From positions 1 through 25,440 of the IMG/VR virus record IMGVR_UViG_3300027985_001430: a stretch of 25,440 nucleotides of DNA, one strand, 5' to 3'. Numbering within the stretch: position 1 is the stretch's first letter; every line of letters starts with the position of its first letter. Under the pieces are notes generated by a model. That model made no database searches, was not told where the DNA came from, and was given only the letters and a program-made list of their open reading frames with translations. Below, piece after piece: positions 5,606 through 13,791 of this stretch. Position numbers and translations under genes: made by a program. The stretch comes from a virus.

Positions 5606-7348
5606 TTAAAACCACATCCAGCTGACTTCATTAATGGAAACGTCAACCGTTTCACCGGTATTCCTACCTTTTAATCTGACAGCACCGACCAATTTCATGC
5701 CAACTCCCTCTTCCGCATTATTTCTGATACATTTCGCAAATGTAAATTTATAAATATCCGTTTCCATCATTTCTACGTCTTTAATTTCCATATCCTGTAA
5801 ATTCTCATCATCTCCGGCATCTACAAGACTAATTATTCCCTGAACATCAATTCTCATAATTACAGCTGTGGCGGTATAGCTGTATTTTAAATTTTCAGTC
5901 ATTGATAAAACATTACTGGCGATACTATCAATTGTTTTTATTTCCAGCTTTTCATTCTCCCTAATCAATACCCTGTCCCCGGCCTCAAATTGAGAAGCAT
6001 CTGATATCTCAACATCAGCCTGATCAGCGCTTGCCACACCAGCCAGATTTTTCTTTTCAACTATGTTCTGCTCAACATAGCAATTAACATTTATTGTTTC
6101 ATTTTCAGTCTCAATATTCTGTGTAAAATACCAGCCATATTTTGTCCGTCCTTCAGCCCCTGAAGAATAGCCGGTTGCAAAAGTTGGTGAACTGGTACCG
6201 GATATCACTCCGGCTTCAATTCTTACTCTTCCATTCCCGCCATGACCTCCTTGACCCTGAGAACTTAAGGTTCCATAAATATAGCCCAGTCCACCAACAC
6301 CACCATTAGCATGAATTAGATTAGAATTGATTGATGCTCCCAAAAGGCATACTATAAATACCGTTCCTCCGGCACCACCACCGCCCCCGCCCGACCGAAA
6401 GCTTGTGCTGTAAGCCTGCCCATCTTGGCCATCGTTTCCATTACAGTCAATTTCTCCTTCAACTACTAAAGTTTTGGTTTGTATCCTGATAATTCCCCCG
6501 CCAGAGCCACCTGAGCCAGCCTTTGTTGAAATACCGCCACTACCACCGCCTCCGCCTGAACCTCTTAAATATGCCAAGGTAAAAGTTGATAACTCAGCAT
6601 TGTTATACGTTGCCCCACCTTGTCCTGCGGCGTCTCCGGATATTAGGTTGCCTGTTCCACCCCCTGAACCATATCCTCCTCCACCACCGCCTCCGCCGGA
6701 ATTTTGCGAACTGGGATCAGCACAACCACCGCCTCCGCCGTTTCTTACTCCACCAGACACATTACTTCCTGTTCCTAACTCGGATGATCCTTGCTGGGCA
6801 TACGGCGAACCGTGCGAACCGCCGGAATGTCCTCTTCCTTTTGCGCTCAATACTCCACCGGCTTCAATCTTGAATTCTCCACGACATTTAATATTAAAGT
6901 TACCATTTACATATACAGTATGTCCGCTTTGAATCAATACGCTGTTAAAATTCATTTCACTCGACCAGGTAATATTTCCGGAACTAACAAAATCACCATC
7001 ACTGCCATCCCCAAGCTCAGGCGCAATCGGACGAATATATTTCCCATTTCCCGTATCCAGCACACCCATATATTTGCCAATTAGAGCCCCCAGAGGATAG
7101 GAATACACCAAATTGGCTGTCATGGTTAAAATATTGCCGTTCTTTGACTGAATTGTAGCCGTTTCAAAAGTACCATCACCATCATAAACTATAACCATTT
7201 CGCCTACAGTAAACTGAGAACCATCACCAACATTAATGTCAGTCTGACCGCTTAATGCTTCGTCTGTTAAATTATCGAATAACTCATCCACAATTGAATT
7301 GTCCAATAAGTTATCTTGTTTTATTCCTATTAGCTGTCGTATTGACAT
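5606..7348 (-). CDS. Tail fibre/adhesin with glycine-rich domain and duplicated flanking module
   Basis: A 580-residue structural protein. Residues about 36-92 and 444-500 are two copies of one small beta module (compare NVGDGSQFTVGEMVIVYD with EISDASQFEAGDRVLIRE, and ILTMTANLVYSY with VLSMTENLKYSY). Between them, residues about 115-165 look like a beta-solenoid (GHTVYVNGNFNIK), and about 170-380 are very rich in glycine with runs of 5 to 8 Gly. Glycine-rich domains of this type form polyglycine II bundles in the receptor-binding adhesins of some T4-like phages (such as S16 gp38), so a host-recognition role is inferred. It lies between tail-tip genes and the lysis cassette, the normal place of a receptor-binding protein. 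Confidence 0.75.
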   Translation of the reverse strand: MSIRQLIGIKQDNLLDNSIVDELFDNLTDEALSGQTDINVGDGSQFTVGEMVIVYDGDGTFETATIQSKNGNILTMTANLVYSYPLGALIGKYMGVLDTGNGKYIRPIAPELGDGSDGDFVSSGNITWSSEMNFNSVLIQSGHTVYVNGNFNIKCRGEFKIEAGGVLSAKGRGHSGGSHGSPYAQQGSSELGTGSNVSGGVRNGGGGGCADPSSQNSGGGGGGGGYGSGGGTGNLISGDAAGQGGATYNNAELSTFTLAYLRGSGGGGGSGGISTKAGSGGSGGGIIRIQTKTLVVEGEIDCNGNDGQDGQAYSTSFRSGGGGGGAGGTVFIVCLLGASINSNLIHANGGVGGLGYIYGTLSSQGQGGHGGNGRVRIEAGVISGTSSPTFATGYSSGAEGRTKYGWYFTQNIETENETINVNCYVEQNIVEKKNLAGVASADQADVEISDASQFEAGDRVLIRENEKLEIKTIDSIASNVLSMTENLKYSYTATAVIMRIDVQGIISLVDAGDDENLQDMEIKDVEMMETDIYKFTFAKCIRNNAEEGVGMKLVGAVRLKGRNTGETVDVSINEVSWMWF

Positions 7349-7357
7349 AAAAAAATA

Positions 7358-7771
7358 TTAAGTATAAAAAGCGGCCGACATGGACATGGATGTTGAAGTG
7401 ATACTGCCTGAAGTCGAAATTGTAATAGTTGATCCACTCCAAGTTATGCTCACCCCGCTACTGCTGGTGCCGGACGATGTATATAACTTGCCTTCTCTGT
7501 GAGTTACTGAAGTCCTGCCATCTTTTGCTAAAACCACCTGACTATTGTGTTGTTCTGAAAATCCTGTCGGATACCAGGAAAAATTAATAATTGCAAAATT
7601 AGCACCAGCTGGTACTTCAATACTCGACCCGCTGGCCGAACTGATATATTCCCAATGACTGGTCTGATTTAAAGTAATTATATTCTGCGCCAAATTTCTG
7701 ATCGCTTTTAAAATGGCATTTATTTCAAATGCAAATAATTTCTCCTGTTTTTGTTTATTGTTTAAACTCAT
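7358..7771 (-). CDS. Small Ser/Thr-rich tail protein
   Basis: Start taken at ATG 7771 (MSLNNKQKQEK, 137 residues), which overlaps the upstream gene by 17 bp; an alternative in-frame start at 7789 adds six residues. The N-terminus is a short helix (FEINAILKAIRNLAQNI). The rest is low-complexity beta-type sequence rich in Ser and Thr (SGTSSSGVSITWSGSTITIS). This build suggests a trimeric tip or fibre attachment protein. No family recognised; function inferred from position between the tail-tip genes and the glycine-rich fibre. Confidence 0.7.
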   Translation of the reverse strand: MSLNNKQKQEKLFAFEINAILKAIRNLAQNIITLNQTSHWEYISSASGSSIEVPAGANFAIINFSWYPTGFSEQHNSQVVLAKDGRTSVTHREGKLYTSSGTSSSGVSITWSGSTITISTSGSITSTSMSMSAAFYT

Positions 7772-7958
7772 AACTTCTGTATTTAGCAATATTCTTCTTT
7801 TTATTTTTCAAAAAATACGCCGGTCTGTTTTCTTTGTCAAAAATCTCTTTGGCGCCGTCAAATTCAGCTTCCAGCATTTCATGCTGAAGCCCCAGCCTGC
7901 TCACAATATCGTAGGCTTCCAGCTTGTCCTTGACTTCAATTTTAATATTTAAAATCAT
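7755..7958 (-). CDS. Small hypothetical protein in the tail-tip region
   Basis: A 67-residue protein (MILNIKIEVKDKLEAYDIV) whose start overlaps the upstream stop as ATGA and whose end overlaps the next gene. It is an alpha/beta mix with a basic C-terminus (LKNKKKNIAKYRSYEFKQ). No motif recognised. The overlap pattern supports translation coupling with the tail genes. Confidence 0.7.
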   Translation of the reverse strand: MILNIKIEVKDKLEAYDIVSRLGLQHEMLEAEFDGAKEIFDKENRPAYFLKNKKKNIAKYRSYEFKQ

Positions 7959-8521
7959 ACGCTTATAAAGGTATATTTCTGGCTGATCACCAGAACCGTA
8001 TTATTATCTTTCGCCCAGTTGAGGCCGGTCAAATGCGACCATAACCTGCCGGTATTCGGATTTTCATCGCCGTCAATCACATTGCCGAATTCAGTATAGA
8101 CTCCCGAACACTCAGTTTCAGTAAAAAAGGCGGTCAATAAAACCACATTCGAGCTGTCTGTTCCGCTGGCCATATCATTGCGATAATCTTCGACAATTAA
8201 CTGCGTATCATTAGCTGAAGCCGCACCTGATCCGGTCCCGAGTAGTGCCTTATTAATATGTCCTGTATATGAAGTGTCTCCGACCAGCCTTTTGATCAGG
8301 GCGTTAAATCCGCCATTGCAGATTACATTAAACCTGCGCTGTTCCTGTACTAAATTGCCTAAAATATAAAATCTCATAATGCCGGGAAACATCGGCCTTA
8401 ATCTGGCAATCATTTTATTAAACAACCGGTCTTTTTTGGTCAGTTTTGACTGATCATAAAACTTAGCGGTAATATCACCGATGGCGTGTGCATTTTCTTT
8501 TGTGTGTTTTTTTATAATCAT
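7955..8521 (-). CDS. Tail-tip/fibre-base protein
   Basis: A 188-residue protein. After a basic N-terminal region (to about residue 60) comes a beta-rich domain with VICNGGFNALIKRL, LLGTGSGAASANDTQL and EDYRND. This 'GTG...A.A.DT.L..E..R' pattern recurs in phage proteins that lie next to baseplate or fibre genes. Its position directly after the hub-like gene fits a tip protein holding fibres. Exact role unknown. Confidence 0.7.
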   Translation of the reverse strand: MIIKKHTKENAHAIGDITAKFYDQSKLTKKDRLFNKMIARLRPMFPGIMRFYILGNLVQEQRRFNVICNGGFNALIKRLVGDTSYTGHINKALLGTGSGAASANDTQLIVEDYRNDMASGTDSSNVVLLTAFFTETECSGVYTEFGNVIDGDENPNTGRLWSHLTGLNWAKDNNTVLVISQKYTFISV

Positions 8522-8525
8522 AAAG

Positions 8526-10025
8526 TTAACTTAATTCACTGGTATCCAGGCAAAACTCCCTTTCCGGGTCCGAGTGTCCCAATGGTTGGTACGGTGCCAG
8601 GACAAATATTGGTCTGACTCCGGCGCCAAAGGGATCCTTTTCAATCGATTCCTCTACTTCAACCGTCTGATGATCATATTCTTCTGAAGCCAGATTTATC
8701 TCTTCCCGAACCTGCACTGTCTGATAATCAAGATAATATTTCTTTAAAACCGCATTTTCGTTTAAAGTAACTTTTTTATTTTCCCCCACCAATAAGCTCT
8801 GCAAAAAGGAAATCATGCCTAAAGTTTTTAAAGTGGCCAGCTCGACAGTCCATTCTCCCTCAGTGGCAGTAAACATTTTTAAAGACACCCTCATAATCAA
8901 AAAGCTTTCGTTTATGCCTCTACCGGCCAGATTAACCGTAATTGTCTGCCCGGAGCTTAAACCGCTGATATATGTTCTAAACTCCCCCTCTCTGATTGTA
9001 TTAGCATAAGCTGACAATTGCGCCTCTCCATACTTTTTGGCCTCTTCCGTGGTTTTTATGCTCTTATCTATCTTTTTAAACTCAAACCGTCCGTAACTTG
9101 AAATACTGGCATTATCTTCAACCTGTGCCATAATCGGGATAAGATAATATCCGCTAATCTCAATTACATCACCGCTTAACGGCGGAATTACAAACCGCAC
9201 ATATTTCTCGTTATAACTCCAAAGACAATCAAAATTCTCATCACTATCCAAAAACTCCGTGCCAACCGTTACTTCCACGCTGTTCACCAAAACTGTCGGC
9301 TTTTTGGAAAATTTATAATCTGTGGCAAAACTTTTCTGATTACCGTCCCCGGTATGCGGTTTTGTCCGTTCATTATCTGATGTGATTTCTCCGCCCTCAA
9401 TAATTACTACATTCCTAAGCTGGCTTAAATCATTCTCAATCCCTAAACTGTCCCGGATATAATTATCACTGCCGTCCGCGATATTAAACGGCGCCGGTTC
9501 ATCATTCTTGGCAAAAAAGTGAATGTCTTTGCCATAGTCTATATACCAGCTGTAATTAAACAGCTCGCACAATTCGGTCAGACATTTGCTGACACTCAGA
9601 TTATTAAAAGCAACTACCGTAACTTCCAGATCGCAATTGACATGGTTATAGGTAACGCCAAATCCGGCCAGATAATTATCAACAATATAGGAAATAATCT
9701 CGTTAACTGTTTTATTCTCAAAGCGGTCAATTACCAGAATCCGATCGAGATCCAAAGTATAATCCTTGGTTTCAATCTCGTAATAAACCACATCCCCTTC
9801 GGCGTAATTGGCGACCCGGATGATTTTGCCGGCAAATATCAATTCTTCGCCGTCAAATACATCTACAACATCACTTATCTCCGGCTTATAGCTCTGCCCC
9901 TCAAAAACTTTAATTGTAAAATTGCACAAATTAGGCTGGTCATTAATATTGTCCTCAATTCCGAAACTTTCCCAGTCAACCAGGTTGGTTTTCTCTTCAT
10001 TGTTTATTTTGACAATTATATTCAT
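8526..10025 (-). CDS. Tail-tip hub protein (gpD/gp27-like baseplate fold, siphovirus Tal type)
   Basis: A 499-residue protein. The first 200 residues follow the pattern of hub proteins of the gp27/gpD type: a beta-barrel start (FAGKIIRV, YYEIETKDYTLDLDR), then NKTVNEIISYIVDNYL and the LSVSKCLTELCELFNYSWYID segment. A second barrel (about 310-410) has KKYGEAQLSAYANTI and GQTITV. The C-terminal 90 residues are acidic and helical (VQVREEINLASEEYDH) and may bind the tip proteins encoded next. It lies directly after the tape measure gene, where siphophages encode distal tail and hub proteins; here one protein seems to fill the main hub role. Confidence 0.78.
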   Translation of the reverse strand: MNIIVKINNEEKTNLVDWESFGIEDNINDQPNLCNFTIKVFEGQSYKPEISDVVDVFDGEELIFAGKIIRVANYAEGDVVYYEIETKDYTLDLDRILVIDRFENKTVNEIISYIVDNYLAGFGVTYNHVNCDLEVTVVAFNNLSVSKCLTELCELFNYSWYIDYGKDIHFFAKNDEPAPFNIADGSDNYIRDSLGIENDLSQLRNVVIIEGGEITSDNERTKPHTGDGNQKSFATDYKFSKKPTVLVNSVEVTVGTEFLDSDENFDCLWSYNEKYVRFVIPPLSGDVIEISGYYLIPIMAQVEDNASISSYGRFEFKKIDKSIKTTEEAKKYGEAQLSAYANTIREGEFRTYISGLSSGQTITVNLAGRGINESFLIMRVSLKMFTATEGEWTVELATLKTLGMISFLQSLLVGENKKVTLNENAVLKKYYLDYQTVQVREEINLASEEYDHQTVEVEESIEKDPFGAGVRPIFVLAPYQPLGHSDPEREFCLDTSELS

Positions 10026-10029
10026 ACAG

Positions 10030-11670
10030 CTATCCCAGTAAATTGCTGGCTTTTAATTTCTTGATCATTAAATCACCGATCCGCTCTGCTCCTTTGCGGT
10101 CCATAATCGTATTGCCTGAAATATTTACATTAATCACCGTGTTCTTACCGCCTAGCCGGTTATTAGGAATAATATTCCCACTTGCGCCCGGTACAAACAA
10201 TTCTGGCCCGGCTTCACCGACAACATAGGCCTTAGTTGGGCTGACAAATCCGCCGACTGCCCGGCCTCCGCCGAATCCCAGCGTATTGCCAATGGCGTTC
10301 TTCGCGCCCTGCACGATATTGAGCCTCTGAATACTGCTGATCAATTTGTCTATCCAGTCAATCACTTTTGATATTGTGGTGGTTGTTGCATCCCAGATTC
10401 CCTTAAATTTTTCTATGCCTGCGTTAGCCGCTTCAATAATGGTGGTTAAGGTCTGAATCAGGGCAATTAAGCTGACCTCAATAATCTTTGTTACCGCAAT
10501 CAGAGCGCCCAGTAAAATAACACCGATAATCTGGGCAAATGTTTCCAGAAACGGCATTAAAGGTTGCAAGGCTTCCCAGAGTTTCTGCAGTTCCGGCAAC
10601 AAGTTCTCCCTGAATACCAGAGCCACATTGTCCCAGGATGTCCTGAATATGGTTAAAAGACCCTGATAACGGTCAATAATATCCATCCCGGCCCTGACTG
10701 CATCCGCGAATTTGCCGGATACGTCAATCACAAATGAAATAGCGGTTTTTAATCCCTCAAAGGCCGTCATTAAAACCTGCCCGATAATATCGGCTGTGGC
10801 TTTGAGTTGCGGATTGATTTCGTTTTCTTCCGTGAATGCCCAGGAACGAAAACTTTTAATTGTCTGATAGACATACTCAATACTCGGCTTCATAGCATTA
10901 TCAAGCATATCTCCAAGAATTAATTTGAGGCTTACAATCCCGTCTTTAACTGAGTTCGATATTTTGTACCAGCTGTTCATGGCCTCGCTGTACGAGCCTT
11001 CCATTCTGGTGGCTTCTCCGATCATGGCATTGTACATGGCCTGCGATTTTTGTGCGTAAGTCAATTCGCTGGTTTTAATCCCGAGCTGAGTGGCCACATC
11101 AGAATAAACCTTGACCAGATTCATCTGAATGCCGTATTCGCTTAACAGCTCCGGCCGGAGTTTAACCACCGCTTCCATCATGGATTTGATTGCTTCATTG
11201 GAATTCTTGTTTGAAGCGGCCGCTACATCCCTGCCCCGGGCCACGATTTCCAAAGCCTGACTCTCACTCATATTGGTCATAATGGCGGTCTTGGTCAGTT
11301 CAATCGCGGTCAGCATGTCCTTGTTTTCCTCTCTGATGCTTTTCACCAGACTGTCTATCTGCTTTTTGCTCCAGTTATTATTTTCCCCCAGTTTATAAAT
11401 AACCGCTTTTGACTGCCCCAGTTGGCCGGTCAGGCTGATGCTTTCCTTAACCAGACTGCCGATACCGCTGGCCACCTTGCTGATCGTTCCGGCAATGGCG
11501 CTATAAGCCAGATTGCCGACCGCCACCGCCTTGGCCATGGAACCAAAAGAACTGGATGTAGTCTTTACACCTTCTGACATGCCGTTTAAAGCCTCGCTCA
11601 CTTTTTTCATTTCCGAGCTGGCGTTATCAACGGCTTTTAGTATGATTTGCAGTTCCTTGTTGTCGCTCAT
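10030..11670 (-). CDS. Tape measure protein
   Basis: A 546-residue protein, largely helical, with hydrophobic stretches (about residues 46-72 and 375-410) and coiled segments. Near the C-terminus (about 467-504) is the pattern GGFVSPTKAYVVGEAGPELF followed by VPGASGNIIPNN, which is very common at the ends of tape measure proteins. In siphophages this protein sets tail length and is ejected with the DNA. At about 0.15 nm per residue a tail near 80 nm would be expected (inference). The gene overlaps the frameshifted tail chaperone extension by 44 bp, as H does with T in lambda-like phages. Length is on the short side for the family. Confidence 0.92.
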   Translation of the reverse strand: MSDNKELQIILKAVDNASSEMKKVSEALNGMSEGVKTTSSSFGSMAKAVAVGNLAYSAIAGTISKVASGIGSLVKESISLTGQLGQSKAVIYKLGENNNWSKKQIDSLVKSIREENKDMLTAIELTKTAIMTNMSESQALEIVARGRDVAAASNKNSNEAIKSMMEAVVKLRPELLSEYGIQMNLVKVYSDVATQLGIKTSELTYAQKSQAMYNAMIGEATRMEGSYSEAMNSWYKISNSVKDGIVSLKLILGDMLDNAMKPSIEYVYQTIKSFRSWAFTEENEINPQLKATADIIGQVLMTAFEGLKTAISFVIDVSGKFADAVRAGMDIIDRYQGLLTIFRTSWDNVALVFRENLLPELQKLWEALQPLMPFLETFAQIIGVILLGALIAVTKIIEVSLIALIQTLTTIIEAANAGIEKFKGIWDATTTTISKVIDWIDKLISSIQRLNIVQGAKNAIGNTLGFGGGRAVGGFVSPTKAYVVGEAGPELFVPGASGNIIPNNRLGGKNTVINVNISGNTIMDRKGAERIGDLMIKKLKASNLLG

Positions 11671-11854
11671 TTATTTTTTTATTACGCTCTATTATGAAAG
11701 TGGCAACTTCATTGATAAAATCCCAGCGCTGATTCTGGTACTCCTGTTCGGTCCAGCCCATCTCCACACATACAAAAGCGCGAAAGCCTTCATAGCTGAA
11801 ATGACCGATCCGGACAAACTTGGCTACTTCGAACCACGAGCTTTGCTCTCCTCT
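11627..11854 (-). CDS. Tail assembly chaperone T extension (GT product by -1 frameshift)
   Basis: No start codon is needed: this 75-codon frame continues from the chaperone G gene after a -1 slip at 11854-11860. It reads RGEQSSWFEV, then AKFVRIGHFSYEGFRAFVC, MGWTEQEYQNQRWDFINEV and ends HTKSR before TGA at 11627-11629. The fused GT would have 171 residues (96 from G plus 75). T-type extensions of siphophage chaperones recruit tail tube subunits to the tape measure. The stop lies 44 bp inside the tape measure gene, a typical lambda-like overlap. It explains the gap of about 150 bp between G and the tape measure. Confidence 0.85.
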   Translation of the reverse strand, partial: RGEQSSWFEVAKFVRIGHFSYEGFRAFVCVEMGWTEQEYQNQRWDFINEVATFIIERNKKINERQQGTANHTKSR

Positions 11855-12141
11855 AAAAAATCCTGTACAAACTTTAAGCTTTCAACAATAAACCGAATAT
11901 CCTCAAAGCTGAATAGATTGACGTTTTCCGGTGTAATTGGCAGTTTCTGTTCTTTCTCATCCGTGGCATCCCAGTCCTCAATTACTCTACTAAAAAGAAC
12001 CAAAGTTTGCCTGATATCACCCTCCTCCTTTTCAATCGCTTCCACATCAGTTGCCAGAACGCCATCCCTGATTTTGATGGTTATTCCGCTTTTGGGAAGC
12101 TTTATGTTTTTAACTTCTCTTATGTCTTTTAATACTGGCAT
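11824..12141 (-). CDS. Tail assembly chaperone G
   Basis: A 105-residue protein, start taken at ATG 12141 (MPVLKDIREVKNIKLPKSG), 4 bp after the tail tube stop; a longer frame to 12162 would overlap that gene. Pattern: an N-terminal beta region (SGITIKIRDGVLATDV) and helices to SFEDIRFIVESLKFVQDFLEE. Chaperone G proteins bind the tape measure and keep it ready for tube assembly. Identification rests on place (between tube and tape measure), size, and the -1 frameshift extension, which together are characteristic of long-tailed phages. Confidence 0.85.
   Translation of the reverse strand: MPVLKDIREVKNIKLPKSGITIKIRDGVLATDVEAIEKEEGDIRQTLVLFSRVIEDWDATDEKEQKLPITPENVNLFSFEDIRFIVESLKFVQDFLEESKARGSK
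11838..11860 (-). promoter_or_regulatory. Programmed -1 frameshift site (T TTT TTA) with downstream hairpin
   Basis: On the minus strand the heptamer T TTT TTA (11860 to 11854) lies in the exact X XXY YYZ phase of gene G: codons GAT TTT TTA. Nine codons later G ends at TAG. Five nt after the heptamer is a small stem GAGC-AAA-GCTC (11848-11838). T TTT TTA is the same slippery heptamer used by HIV-1 gag-pol. The shift joins G to the T frame. Confidence 0.85.
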
Positions 12142-12145
12142 AGGC

Positions 12146-13120
12146 TTAATAGCTTGCAACAAGGTTGGTCAGTGTGGCTTCAATGCTTTTACTGTCACTT
12201 GCTGAATAAAAAGCCTTGAAACTGGCCGCTACCTTGGCAATTTCATTATTATCACCGCTAATAAGCGGCTCTCTTAATTTTATTTTGGCTAAGTCAATAA
12301 CCAGCTTGGGATTACTGCTTGCACCGATCGTAACATCGCCGTTTACGATTTCAATCCGCATCGCTTTCTGGTTGCCATTTAAGGTATAATCCATTAATAC
12401 CGTATCCTTAAAATTCATCTCAATTGAGCCTTCAATCGTCAACTGCTTATTTAAGAAATCCGCCGGTTCAATGCTTCCGAGCTTATCATCATCTTCGATG
12501 TTTTTATTGATATTGATCTCCACCTTTTTGACATCAATGGCGCTTGAGCCGGCCAGTCCGGCCATATCATCCGCCAGCCTCACATTGATATGCTGGCCTA
12601 AAAAATAATTCTCGGTAATATATCCGGGTGCATTGGCTTCCGCTACTCCGGCCTTGCCCCGCAGGGCAATTTCATACTTCAGATACTGGTTAACGGCCGC
12701 ATCCAGCTTGAATGTTTCGATTACCGAATTGGGATAAGCTTTTTGCTCATTGTCGCCCCTTTTAACCTCGACCGTCAGCGTTGGGTGCTTGGCTGACTGC
12801 AGAACCGCAAAAACATGGTCATATACACCAGTGTCCGCGGTTTCCACGCTCCCAACCTGGCCAAGCGTAGCTAAAAGAATCAGGCCAAAACTTTCATCAA
12901 ACACCTCGCCGGTAACCGTGCCTCCGCTCATTTTCTTGCTGATTTCCTGATCCTCGCTGTCTTCAATTACCCCCACAGCCCGCTCACTGACTGCTACTTC
13001 GATTTTGTCGTTAATATCTTCAGACAAAGGCTTTAGCCAGTAGCTGGGCGCCACCTTAACTCCTCTGGCGGTTTCTCTGCCAATGCCGATATTAAATTTG
13101 CGCTTTATTAATTCCGTCAT
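12146..13120 (-). CDS. Major tail tube protein
   Basis: A 324-residue protein from ATG 13120 (MTELIKRKFNIGIGRETARG); a TTG five codons upstream is possible but needs no preference. Features are the N-terminal GIGRETARGVKVAPSYWL, MSGGTVTGEVFDESFGLIL and a long beta-rich remainder (KYEIALRGKAG, QLTIEGSIEMNF). This is typical of siphophage tube proteins with an added Ig-like or insertion domain. Such proteins stack in hexameric rings around the tape measure. It lies between the tail terminator and chaperone genes. A 9-bp hairpin precedes the gene. Confidence 0.85.
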   Translation of the reverse strand: MTELIKRKFNIGIGRETARGVKVAPSYWLKPLSEDINDKIEVAVSERAVGVIEDSEDQEISKKMSGGTVTGEVFDESFGLILLATLGQVGSVETADTGVYDHVFAVLQSAKHPTLTVEVKRGDNEQKAYPNSVIETFKLDAAVNQYLKYEIALRGKAGVAEANAPGYITENYFLGQHINVRLADDMAGLAGSSAIDVKKVEININKNIEDDDKLGSIEPADFLNKQLTIEGSIEMNFKDTVLMDYTLNGNQKAMRIEIVNGDVTIGASSNPKLVIDLAKIKLREPLISGDNNEIAKVAASFKAFYSASDSKSIEATLTNLVASY

Positions 13121-13135
13121 ATTGTTGTATTTCAA

Positions 13136-13164
13136 AACATGCCGACCGAAAAGAACGGCATGTT
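13136..13164 (-). promoter_or_regulatory. Hairpin just upstream of the tail tube gene
   Basis: AACATGCCG and CGGCATGTT form a perfect 9-bp stem around an 11-nt loop, ending 15 bp before the ATG at 13120. On the coding strand it is followed by TTG rather than a long T-run, so full termination is unlikely. It may be an mRNA processing or 5'-stabilising element, or a partial attenuator, before a gene needed in high copy. Confidence 0.55.
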
Positions 13165-13172
13165 CTGCTTAT

Positions 13173-13361
13173 TTAATTTATTAATTCGTTTAGCTTTTTA
13201 TCCGCCTCCTTTTTGCTTTTAGCCTTGACGGTAATGTTGTGTTCCGGATAATTGTATTCCCGGCCCGGCTCTTTTTTATTTTCCCGGGTTTCAGGAATAT
13301 CTTCATTTTCCTTATCTGGCCTTAAGGCCTTGTCTTCGATTTGAGATTTTTTGACTGCCAT
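13173..13361 (-). CDS. Small charged protein between tail terminator and tube genes
   Basis: A 62-residue, very hydrophilic protein. The N-terminal two thirds look disordered (Lys, Glu, Asp, Pro rich). The C-terminal part, HNITVKAKSKKEADKKLNEL, has the look of a short beta-alpha element. No function recognised. It is free of overlaps and lies between two tail genes, so a minor structural or assembly role is possible. Confidence 0.7.
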   Translation of the reverse strand: MAVKKSQIEDKALRPDKENEDIPETRENKKEPGREYNYPEHNITVKAKSKKEADKKLNELIN

Positions 13362-13380
13362 ATTTTTGTTGATTAAATTA

Positions 13381-13791
13381 TTATGTTATTTGAATTAATT
13401 TTTTGCAGATTATTTCCATTTCCAATACCCGCATCAGAAGCTCCCGGTCTTCCCAGATAAACGAGCTTGATACCAGTACGTCATCGCAAACCCCGCCCAG
13501 AGTGTCATCATTATCAAACGCTTCGTCTATCTGATCGCTTAAACTGTTTAACAGGTTTTCTCCATCTTCCTGTCCGCGGGCTTCTTCGTTTACTTCCTGG
13601 ATTACCTGCACTTTGAATTTATAGTGCTTTAAAATCGTTTTAACGCTCATCCGCTCCTTTACGTTTTCCGTGCCTAAAATAACGGCCACCGGATACTCGC
13701 TGAATTCGCCCTTGTTGTATTTATAAACTTGTGCGATATCTTCAATCGCATCCAGTTTGTTATAAATTACATCTAAAATCTGGCTTCTCAT
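13381..13791 (-). CDS. Tail terminator (tail completion) protein
   Basis: A 136-residue protein with the usual size and layout of siphophage tail terminators: N-terminal helix (MRSQILDVIYNKLDAIEDIA), strand FSEYPVAVILGTE, central strand-helix (KFKVQVIQEV, ENLLNSLSDQIDEAF) and final strand. These proteins cap the tail tube and join it to the head. The start overlaps the gp10-like gene as ATGA. The assignment is mainly from gene order and secondary-structure pattern. Confidence 0.75.
   Translation of the reverse strand: MRSQILDVIYNKLDAIEDIAQVYKYNKGEFSEYPVAVILGTENVKERMSVKTILKHYKFKVQVIQEVNEEARGQEDGENLLNSLSDQIDEAFDNDDTLGGVCDDVLVSSSFIWEDRELLMRVLEMEIICKKLIQIT

Noticed and set aside
6474-6932. Proline-rich plus-strand reading frame of 152 codons
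   Set aside because: It is the complement of the glycine-run codons of the tail fibre gene; Pro runs arise automatically opposite Gly codons, and no plus-strand gene context exists.
11513-12205. Long plus-strand frame of 230 codons
   Set aside because: It lies opposite the tape measure start, the T extension and chaperone G, all of which have better support; its protein has no coherent domain pattern.
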